In this document: one piece after another, positions 6,962 through 12,949 of the stretch
How the letters are laid out: each line of letters begins with the position of its first letter
How positions within the stretch are numbered: position 1 is the first letter of the stretch
Assembly (NCBI GenBank): GCA_002398405.1
Contig: DGYN01000151.1
Coordinates: 576 to 13,524 of the forward strand
Length of the DNA: 12,949 nucleotides
Direction of reading: 5' to 3'
Origin: Caulobacteraceae bacterium UBA5005
GTDB taxonomy: Bacteria; Pseudomonadota; Alphaproteobacteria; Caulobacterales; Caulobacteraceae
The notes under the pieces: model-generated
Databases searched by the model: none
Told to the model about the DNA's origin: nothing
The model's input: the letters and a program-made list of their open reading frames with translations, nothing else
Translations under genes and position numbers: made by a program

Positions 6962-9199
6962 TTGACGGCCATCCGCTTATCGTTGCTGACCGGAGCCGCC
7001 GCCTGCGCGCTCATGGCCGCGACACCCGCCTTCGCGCAACAGGACGAGCAGGTGATCTTCACCGCCGATCAGGGCGCGCGCTCGCCAGAGGGCGTCCTCA
7101 CCCTCGAGGGCTCGGTCGAGCTGCAATACAAAGACCGCACCCTAAAGGCCGAAAAGGTCTCTCAGGACCCCGCCACCGACACCATCCGCGCCCAGGGCGG
7201 GGTCGAGCTCTACCAGCCCAACGGCACGGTGCAGTTCGCCGACAGCCTGATCTTCAACCAGTCCCTGACCACCGGCGTCGCGCGCGGCTTCTCCTCGCGC
7301 CTGCCGCAGAACGCCACCATCGCCGCCGACAGCCTGATCCAGCGGGACGAGAACTTCGCCGAACTAAACCAGGCGATCTTCACCATGTGCGACATCTGCG
7401 AGGCCGACGGGGTCACCCCCAAGGTCCCGACCTGGACCATCGAGGCGGAAAAGGTCGTCCGCGACATCGCCGACCAATCGATCAACTACAGGAACGCCAC
7501 GATCCGCATCAAAGGCGTGCCGGTCCTCTGGACACCCTTCTTCTCGCACGCCGACCCGGAGGCCGAGCGCAAGTCCGGCCTGCTGGCGCCCGATTTCTCC
7601 GCTACCCGCCGGCGGGGTTTTTCCTACGAACAGCCCATCCTGTGGGCCATCTCACCGCATCAGGACCTCGTCGTCAGTCCGCAGATCAACACCGAGGTCA
7701 ATCCCTTCGCCAACCTCGCCTACCGCCGGCGCTTCTACACCGGAATGGTCGAGGCCAGGTTCGGCGGCACCTACGAGCGGGACTTCAATTCCGGCGGGCT
7801 GCAGTTCGGCGACAATCAGGTCAAGGCCTACGTCCTGGCCTATGGCGCCTTCGAGCCGTCAGTGGACTGGCGCTGGGGCTTTACCGCCGAGGCGGCTCGC
7901 GATCGCCGCCTGTTTGACCAGTACTCAATTTCGCTGGAGCGCCAGGACCGGGGCATCTATCGCGCCGACGATCGCCGCCTGATCAGCCAGTTGTATGCCG
8001 AGCGCCAGACCGAGCGGTCCTATTTCTCCACCGCCGCCCTCGCCTTCCAGAGCCTTCGTCCCGTGTCGGGCCCCGCCAACCCCTTCGGCGTCTTCCCGCT
8101 GGAGGAAAACGACATCCTGCCCGTGGTCCTGCCCCTGGCCGAACTTCGCTATGAGCCGGAAGGCCCGGTTCTGGGCGGGCGGCTGCGCGTCGTCGGGACA
8201 AGCGCCTCAATCGCCCGGGACAAATCGCCCCTCCTCACCGGCGGGCCGGGCGTCGACAGCCGGCGCGTCAGCCTTGAGCTCGACTGGCGCCGGGCTCTGA
8301 CCTTCTCGACAGGGGTCCGGCTGGAGCCCTTCGCCCACCTGCGGGGCGACGCCTATTCCACCGCCGATCTCTCCCTGATCGACCAGAAGGCGCGCTCAAG
8401 CGGCCGCGCCATTCCCACCGCCGGCCTGGATGTTTCCTGGCCCTTCGTCCGGCAGGGCGCGCGCGTCACCGCCATCATTGAACCGGTCATTCAGCTTGTC
8501 GCTTCGCCCGACACCCGTTTCGACCCGGACATCCCCAACGAAGACTCCATCGCCTTCGACTTCGACGACACCAATCTCTTCGAGTTCAACAAGTTTCCGG
8601 GCTACGACCTTTACGAGGGAGGCCGGCGCCTGAATGCGGGCATCGTCACCAGCCTCGACTTCGGGACCGACAGGTCGCTGCGCCTGCTCATCGGCCAGAG
8701 CTTCCGCGACGATCCCGATCCGAACTTTCCGCTCCACACCGGCCTTGGCGACAGGACTTCCGACTGGGTCTTCGGCGCGGAGGCCGTTCCGGTGGCCGGA
8801 TTGTCGCTCTATGCCCGGGGACGCCTCGATGATCTGAACCTGCAGCGCATCGAGGGTGGCGTGAATGCGACGCTCGACAGGGGCTCGACGTACCTGCGCT
8901 ACATGCGCGTCGAACGGGATTTTCAGGGCCGGCCGCGGGAAGATATCGAAGGCGCGGCTGAAGTCTTCCTGACCAAGAATTGGGGCCTTGTCGGCGACGC
9001 CGTCCGCGATCTTGAGCAGAAGTCCTGGCGCCGGCGCAGTGTCGGGGTGGTCTATCGCGACGAATGCCTGCGGTTCGAGGTGTTGTACCAGCGCGACAAC
9101 AATCCGGTGCTCGGAACAAAGGCCTCGCAATCCATCGCCGTGCGCCTAACGCTCGCCACATTGGGCGACACAGGATACAGGGACTACGGTAATCGCTGA
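6962..9199 (+). CDS. lptD: Outer-membrane LPS assembly protein LptD
   Basis: LptD is the outer-membrane barrel that, with LptE, inserts lipopolysaccharide into the outer leaflet. From TTG 6962 the protein has 745 residues and a clean signal peptide, MTAIRLSLLTGAAACALM then AATPAFA, cleaved before QQ at residue 26. GTG 6926 would add 12 residues with a poor n-region and is the alternative start. The mature N-terminal beta-jellyroll (OstA/LptA-like, about 30-130) has GSVELQYKDRTLKAE, and a middle region has YRNATIRIKGVPVLWTPFFS followed by SGLLAPDFS, both typical of LptD. The rest is a long C-terminal barrel domain. Mature cysteines are only Cys143 and Cys146 (C-D-I-C) and one C-terminal Cys702. 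E. coli LptD instead has two near the N-terminus and an adjacent C-terminal pair. surA follows after a 33-nt gap, as in E. coli. Confidence 0.93.
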   Translation: MTAIRLSLLTGAAACALMAATPAFAQQDEQVIFTADQGARSPEGVLTLEGSVELQYKDRTLKAEKVSQDPATDTIRAQGGVELYQPNGTVQFADSLIFNQSLTTGVARGFSSRLPQNATIAADSLIQRDENFAELNQAIFTMCDICEADGVTPKVPTWTIEAEKVVRDIADQSINYRNATIRIKGVPVLWTPFFSHADPEAERKSGLLAPDFSATRRRGFSYEQPILWAISPHQDLVVSPQINTEVNPFANLAYRRRFYTGMVEARFGGTYERDFNSGGLQFGDNQVKAYVLAYGAFEPSVDWRWGFTAEAARDRRLFDQYSISLERQDRGIYRADDRRLISQLYAERQTERSYFSTAALAFQSLRPVSGPANPFGVFPLEENDILPVVLPLAELRYEPEGPVLGGRLRVVGTSASIARDKSPLLTGGPGVDSRRVSLELDWRRALTFSTGVRLEPFAHLRGDAYSTADLSLIDQKARSSGRAIPTAGLDVSWPFVRQGARVTAIIEPVIQLVASPDTRFDPDIPNEDSIAFDFDDTNLFEFNKFPGYDLYEGGRRLNAGIVTSLDFGTDRSLRLLIGQSFRDDPDPNFPLHTGLGDRTSDWVFGAEAVPVAGLSLYARGRLDDLNLQRIEGGVNATLDRGSTYLRYMRVERDFQGRPREDIEGAAEVFLTKNWGLVGDAVRDLEQKSWRRRSVGVVYRDECLRFEVLYQRDNNPVLGTKASQSIAVRLTLATLGDTGYRDYGNR

Positions 9200-9232
9200 T
9201 CATGCCTAGGCGTGCATAGGGACTATGGGATA

Positions 9233-10570
9233 ATGGCTTGTAATTCTTCAGTTTTCCGCATGAGCGCCGGTGCGGCGCTTGGCTTGGCGGCGGTGATCGC
9301 GGGCCTCACCGGGGCGCGGGCCCAGACTCAACCGGTCCCCAAGGCCGCTCCGCTGCTGAGTGAAAGTGTCGCGGCCATCGTCGATGACGAGGCGATCACG
9401 ACCTATGCCCTCAAGCAGCGCATGCAATGGCTGGTGATGACCACCGGCATCCAACCCACCGCTGAGAACCAGGCCGAACTGCAGCGCGAAGCCCTCTACG
9501 CCCTCATCGATGAGCGCCTGAAGATTCAGGAGCTGAAGCGGCAGGAAAGACAGCGCAAGCTGAAGCCCGGCGACCTCTTCGCCGACGACGCCGACGTCAA
9601 CGAGATGATCAAGGACTACGCGTCCCAGAACAACATGAACCCGCAGCAGTTCGTAGCCATGCTGCAATCCCGCGGCATCGCGGAAAAGACCATGCGCGAC
9701 CAGGTCAAGACCGACCTTTCCTACCGCCGCTGGATCAACGGCTTCTACCGCAACCGCATCCGGATCAGCGACGACAAGGTCGACGCCATGATGCGGGAGC
9801 TGGCCGACGCGGCCTCCAAGCCGAGCTATCTGATCAGCGAGATCTTCATCGACGCCGCCCGCGCCGGCAGTGTCGACGCCGCGGTCACCGCGGGAACCCA
9901 GATGATCGGGCTTTTGCAGCAGAACGCCCGTTTCGATAACCTGGCCCGCCAGTATTCCTCCCTGCCCTCGGCCGCCAGCGGCGGCGACGCCGGCTGGCTG
10001 AGCACTGCCGAGCTTGAGCCCGAGGTCGCCAAGGTCCTGGAAACGCTTCGCCCTGGGCAGGTCGCGCCGCCGATCCGCACCAGCGACGGCGCCTATCTGA
10101 TCATGCTGCGCGAAAAGCGGGCCGGCGGAACAGGCAGCGCCATCGTCAACCTGCGCCAGATCGCGGTGAATCTCCCGGCGGACGCGACGCCCCAGCAGGT
10201 CCAGGCCGCCCAAAACCAGCTCGCCAACGCCAAGAGCCGCTTCTCCGGCTGCCCGACCCTGCAGGCCGCCGCCCAGGGCGTGCGCGGCGCCGAGGTCAGC
10301 GACCTGGGCGAGGCCGATATCAAGGACCTGGCCCCCGCCTTCAAGGAAGCGGTGGACAAGCTGCAGGCCAACCAGATTTCCGACCCGGTGCGCACCGCTG
10401 TCGGCATGCATTTGATCGCCGTCTGCACCCGCACGCCGACCGGCGCGGGCGTCCTGTCGCGCGATGAGGTCGAAGACCGGCTGTACGGCCGGGAAATCGC
10501 CATGATCCAGCGGCGCGAGATCCGGAACCTGCGGAACGCGGCGACGATCACCCAACCCCAAGCCCGGTGA
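9233..10570 (+). CDS. surA: Periplasmic chaperone and peptidyl-prolyl isomerase SurA
   Basis: SurA escorts unfolded outer-membrane proteins, including LptD, across the periplasm. From ATG 9233 the protein has 445 residues, with a signal peptide ending in GLTGARA before QTQP (cleavage after residue 30). Next comes a helical SurA N-terminal domain (about 41-190), starting SESVAAIVDDEAITTYALKQ and including EALYALIDERLKIQE. A parvulin domain spans about 195-300, with ISEIFIDA, FDNLARQYSS, GGDAGWLS and PGQVAPPIRTSDGAYLIML. A second, more diverged parvulin-like region at about 303-425 contains NLRQIAVNLP, LQANQISDPVRT and GMHLIAV. Other in-frame starts are GTG 9212 and ATG 9260. I prefer 9233 because it keeps an Arg in the signal n-region and AGGGA lies upstream. 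Its stop overlaps the pdxA start by 4 bases (GTGA). Confidence 0.9.
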   Translation: MACNSSVFRMSAGAALGLAAVIAGLTGARAQTQPVPKAAPLLSESVAAIVDDEAITTYALKQRMQWLVMTTGIQPTAENQAELQREALYALIDERLKIQELKRQERQRKLKPGDLFADDADVNEMIKDYASQNNMNPQQFVAMLQSRGIAEKTMRDQVKTDLSYRRWINGFYRNRIRISDDKVDAMMRELADAASKPSYLISEIFIDAARAGSVDAAVTAGTQMIGLLQQNARFDNLARQYSSLPSAASGGDAGWLSTAELEPEVAKVLETLRPGQVAPPIRTSDGAYLIMLREKRAGGTGSAIVNLRQIAVNLPADATPQQVQAAQNQLANAKSRFSGCPTLQAAAQGVRGAEVSDLGEADIKDLAPAFKEAVDKLQANQISDPVRTAVGMHLIAVCTRTPTGAGVLSRDEVEDRLYGREIAMIQRREIRNLRNAATITQPQAR

Positions 10571-11574
10571 AGGCGGCCACCCTCGCGCTCAGCCTGGGCG
10601 ATCCGGCCGGCATCGGTCCGGAGATCACCGCCAAGGCGTGGCGGGCCCTCAAGGACAGCGGCATCGCCTTCCTGGTGGTGGGCGATTTCGACGCCATGGC
10701 CGCAGCTTCGGGCGGAGCTGCAAATGTCCGGCGCGTAGGATCGCCCGATGAGGCGGCGCGGGTGTTTTCCGAAGTCATCCCCATCCTCGACTTGCCCCTG
10801 CAGTCGGGAGTCGTGGCCGGCCAACCGTCAGTCTCCTACGCCCCCGCCGTCATCCGCTGGATCGAAACGGCCGTTGGCCTGGCTCTATCCGGTGAAGTCG
10901 CGGGCGTGGTCACCGCTCCGATCGCCAAGGCGCCCCTCTACGAGGCCGGCTTTGAATTCCCGGGTCACACCGAATTCCTCGAGGCCCTGACGCTTGGCGC
11001 CCAGCAGGAGGGCCCGCGCGGGCCGGTGATGATGCTGACCGCCGGCGATCTGCGCGCCGCGCTCGTCACCGTGCACATCCCCCTGTCGGAGGTTTCCGCC
11101 GCCCTGACCATCGAAAAGATCGTTTCCGCCTCCGTCGTCACCGCCACGGCCCTGAAACGGGATTTCGGCATCGAACGGCCAAGAATCGCGCTCGCGGGCC
11201 TCAATCCCCACGCCGGCGAACACGGCAAGATCGGGCGCGAAGAGGCGGCCATCATCTCCCCCGCTTGCCGGGCCCTCAACGACCTGGGCATCGACTGCAA
11301 GGGGCCGCAGCCCGCCGACACCCTGTTCCACCCGGAAGCCCGGGCCAAGTACGACGCGGTGGTCTGCATGTACCACGACCAGGCCCTGATCCCGGTGAAG
11401 ATGCTCGACTTCTGGGGCGGGGTGAATGTGACCCTCGGCCTTCCCATCGTGCGCACCTCCCCCGACCACGGCGTCGCCTTTGATATCGCCGGCCGGGGCC
11501 TGGCCCGCGCCGACAGCATGATCGCGGCGATCAGGCTCGCCGCCGGCATCGCCGCCCGTCGCGCGAAACTATGA
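10567..11574 (+). CDS. pdxA: 4-hydroxythreonine-4-phosphate dehydrogenase
   Basis: PdxA oxidises 4-phosphooxy-threonine with NAD(P)+ in the DXP-dependent pathway to pyridoxal phosphate; the product is joined with deoxyxylulose phosphate by PdxJ. The 335-residue protein is of normal length and opens with SLGDPAGIGPEI (9-20). Substrate and metal residues are intact: GHTEF (His134), VHIPL (His170), NPHAGE (His215) and MYHDQALIP (His270). The last three line up with the three metal-binding histidines of the E. coli enzyme. KMLDFWGGVNVTLGLPIVRT and SPDHGVAFDIAG complete the C-terminal signature. The GTG start overlaps the surA stop and the ATGA at its end overlaps the rsmA start, so it is translationally embedded between the two. 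Confidence 0.96.
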   Translation: MKAATLALSLGDPAGIGPEITAKAWRALKDSGIAFLVVGDFDAMAAASGGAANVRRVGSPDEAARVFSEVIPILDLPLQSGVVAGQPSVSYAPAVIRWIETAVGLALSGEVAGVVTAPIAKAPLYEAGFEFPGHTEFLEALTLGAQQEGPRGPVMMLTAGDLRAALVTVHIPLSEVSAALTIEKIVSASVVTATALKRDFGIERPRIALAGLNPHAGEHGKIGREEAAIISPACRALNDLGIDCKGPQPADTLFHPEARAKYDAVVCMYHDQALIPVKMLDFWGGVNVTLGLPIVRTSPDHGVAFDIAGRGLARADSMIAAIRLAAGIAARRAKL

Positions 11575-12398
11575 ACCTCGGCAGCCTGCCGCCTCTGCGC
11601 GAGGCCCTGGCCGATCACGGCCTGATGGCCAGGAAGAGCTTCGGCCAGCACTTCCTCCTCGACCTCAACGTCACCGCCAAGATCGCCCGCCTCGCGGGCC
11701 CCCTGGAGGGCCAGACCGTGATCGAGGTCGGCCCGGGCCCCGGCGGCCTGACCCGCGCCCTGATCGAGGCCGGGGCAAAGGTCATCGCCGTGGAGAAGGA
11801 CGCCCGCTTCCTTCCCCTATTGCAGGCGCTGGCCGATGTGGCGGACGGCAAGCTCACCCTGGTCAACGCCGACGCCCTAACGGTCGACGAGGCCGCCCTG
11901 CTGGGCGGGCCGGGGATCGTGGTCTCGAACCTGCCCTACAACGTTGGAACGCCGCTGCTCATCAAGTGGCTGACCGGTCCCTTCCGCCCTACCTCCATGT
12001 CCCTGATGTTCCAGAAGGAGGTCGCCCAGCGCATCGTCGCCGCGCCCGGTTCCGACGCCTACGGACGCCTGGCGGTGATCACCGGCGCCGTCGCCGCGGC
12101 CCGCATCGTCATGGACCTCCCCGCCCGCGCCTTCACCCCCCCACCCAAGGTCGCCTCCGCCGTCGTCCGCATCGATCCCCTGCCCGATCGCCCCTCCCCC
12201 GAAATCCTCTCCGCCCTGGAAAAAGTCACCGCCGCCGCCTTCGGCCAGCGCCGCAAGATGCTCCGCTCGAGCCTCAAGACTCTCGGCGGCGAAGTGCTGT
12301 GTGAAAAGGCGGGCGTTGACCCCAACGCCCGAGCCGAAGTCATCCCCGTTGAAGGGTTCCTCAGCTTGGCCACCATATTTGTGTCATCCCGGCCGTAG
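11571..12398 (+). CDS. rsmA: 16S rRNA (adenine1518-N6/adenine1519-N6) dimethyltransferase
   Basis: RsmA (KsgA) uses S-adenosylmethionine to dimethylate the two adjacent adenines in the last helix of 16S rRNA, a late step in small-subunit assembly. The 275-residue protein shows KSFGQHFLLD (22-31), the SAM-binding VIEVGPGPGGLT (50-61), the acidic VEKDARF loop (74-80), and the catalytic NLPYN motif (120-124). A C-terminal AFGQRRKMLRSSLK (223-236) is also present. The start overlaps the pdxA stop by 4 bases. The C-terminus is odd: after the family-like IPVEGFLSLA it ends TIFVSSRP, and the last five codons and the TAG stop lie in a dispersed palindromic repeat. Function is unlikely to be affected, since all motifs are upstream. 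It appears to be the last gene of the operon. Confidence 0.95.
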   Translation: MNLGSLPPLREALADHGLMARKSFGQHFLLDLNVTAKIARLAGPLEGQTVIEVGPGPGGLTRALIEAGAKVIAVEKDARFLPLLQALADVADGKLTLVNADALTVDEAALLGGPGIVVSNLPYNVGTPLLIKWLTGPFRPTSMSLMFQKEVAQRIVAAPGSDAYGRLAVITGAVAAARIVMDLPARAFTPPPKVASAVVRIDPLPDRPSPEILSALEKVTAAAFGQRRKMLRSSLKTLGGEVLCEKAGVDPNARAEVIPVEGFLSLATIFVSSRP

Positions 12399-12422
12399 CG
12401 TAGCGAAGAGCCGGGACCCAGG
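12383..12422. repeat. Dispersed palindromic repeat (GTCATCCCGG type) at rsmA 3' end
   Basis: TCCCGGC (12387-12393) pairs with GCCGGGA (12410-12416) across a 16-nt spacer containing GTAGCG-TAGCG. The flanks, GTCATCCCGG on the left and CCGGGACCCAGG on the right, match from memory a repeat found many times in intergenic regions of Caulobacterales and sphingomonads. It contains the last rsmA codons and the stop. It may also act as a 3' stem-loop, but no T-run follows. Confidence 0.65.
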
Positions 12423-12457
12423 CGACCGGGCGCTGCAGTAAGTGTGAGAGCTATACT

Positions 12458-12895
12458 CTAGTCGTGCGCTAGATAAACCCAAACATCCGAATATTCGCCA
12501 CGATCAACAATCAAAATACTTCGTATACCAAGTTGGGATGAATTCTTCTGACCTGAGCGAGAATTATTCGGTATACTTTTTATCCACCACTTAGGCGCAC
12601 GCCTTCCTCCAACTTGAAATGCATTGTTGGAATTTATGGGGATATATCCAAGCAATTTCTCAGAAAACTGATCTACGACAGTTTTAGAATCTGAAAAATG
12701 GATGAACTCAATGGAATCCTGAAATCCAATGATGGAATATCTGAAATTCCTTGCGCTACTTGGGAATTCTATCAAGCTTGAGCGCTTGGCCTCCGCAAAT
12801 TGACGCTCGCTATCAGGAGCGCTGTTTGGACCTTCGGCAAATTCACAAGAAACCAAGCCCAATACGGCGAACGCGCATATCAATGACAGCTTCAT
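12458..12895 (-). CDS. Predicted AT-rich lipoprotein of unknown function (145 aa)
   Basis: I do not recognise this protein. It starts MKLSLICAFAVLGLVSC, a lipoprotein signal with lipobox LVSC and acylated Cys17; Glu at +2 does not signal inner-membrane retention. The mature part is about 128 residues, with SARNFRYSIIGFQDSIEFIH (47-66), a Trp pair in APKWWIKSIP and the ending DVWVYLAHD, a mix of short strands suggesting a small alpha/beta or beta domain. The ATG has AAAGG 7-8 nt upstream, and a TAAAAT box at 12920-12925 could be its -10. The matching -35 would fall in the terminal G run. GC is about 42% against roughly 65-70% elsewhere, with A/T-ending codons, which suggests horizontal transfer. 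It converges on rsmA across 59 bp. The signal peptide and ribosome binding site support a real gene. Confidence 0.72.
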   Translation of the reverse strand: MKLSLICAFAVLGLVSCEFAEGPNSAPDSERQFAEAKRSSLIEFPSSARNFRYSIIGFQDSIEFIHFSDSKTVVDQFSEKLLGYIPINSNNAFQVGGRRAPKWWIKSIPNNSRSGQKNSSQLGIRSILIVDRGEYSDVWVYLAHD

Positions 12896-12932
12896 GGCCT
12901 GACCTTTCAGCCGCTCAATATTTTAGGGTGCC

Positions 12933-12949
12933 GGGGGGGGGGGGGGGGG
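12933..12949. other. Homopolymer of 17 G at the window end
   Basis: The window finishes in an unbroken run of 17 G preceded by GGGTGCC. Such a run at a sequence end is typical of poly-G from two-colour sequencing or of a contig broken at a low-complexity site. It probably is not genomic in this form. Confidence 0.6.

Noticed and set aside
8396..9130. Open frame of 244 codons antisense to lptD
   Set aside because: It is a shadow of the LptD barrel region, with no recognisable domain.
9248..10561. Open frame of 437 codons antisense to surA
   Set aside because: High GC with G/C-ending codons leaves the opposite strand free of stops. The sense frame has clear SurA domains, and the antisense product is low-complexity and family-less.
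12387..12416. Rho-independent terminator after rsmA
   Set aside because: The stem is GC-rich but no T-run follows it, and the element matches a dispersed repeat instead.
1..12949. CRISPR arrays, tRNA or rRNA genes, transposases, integrases, toxin-antitoxin pairs
   Set aside because: I saw no regularly spaced repeats, cloverleaf-like or ribosomal RNA sequence, nor any protein with such motifs on either strand.

Overview
The window (about 13 kb, mostly 65-70% GC by eye) looks like a draft contig or MAG fragment from an alphaproteobacterium, most likely of the Caulobacterales (Caulobacter/Phenylobacterium type). The reasons are the high GC, the pepA-holC pair divergent from lptF-lptG-lptD-surA-pdxA-rsmA, and a candidate pepA promoter resembling the Caulobacter housekeeping consensus. 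Genus-level placement is inference. The right end is a run of 17 G, which looks like a contig edge or sequencing artefact.

Left part (1-4615): the 3' end of an acyl-CoA thioesterase-like gene runs rightward off the left edge. It converges, with a 6-bp overlap, on a leftward block. Read in transcription order, that block is pepA (leucyl aminopeptidase), holC (DNA polymerase III chi), a small I78-type inhibitor lipoprotein, then, after about 110 bp, a 525-residue lipoprotein of unknown function. The first three are packed stop-to-start or overlapping and are probably one operon. The large lipoprotein has its own ribosome binding site and is separated by an AT-rich inverted repeat that may be a terminator.

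Centre and right (4708-12398): a tightly packed rightward operon carries lptF, lptG, lptD, surA, pdxA and rsmA. lptF and lptG encode the inner-membrane permease of the LPS exporter. lptD encodes the outer-membrane translocon, and surA the periplasmic chaperone that helps fold outer-membrane proteins such as LptD. pdxA (vitamin B6 synthesis) and rsmA (16S rRNA dimethylation) are the classical downstream companions. Four of the five junctions are overlaps or very short gaps.

Right edge (12383-12949): rsmA ends inside a dispersed palindromic repeat that supplies its last codons and its stop. Beyond it a leftward AT-rich (about 42% GC) gene encodes a 145-residue lipoprotein of unknown function, which looks foreign to this genome. 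No tRNA, rRNA, CRISPR array, transposase or integrase was seen. I see no convincing new multi-gene system. The least explained parts are the two unknown lipoproteins, the cysteine-rich I78 variant and the repeat fused to the end of rsmA.
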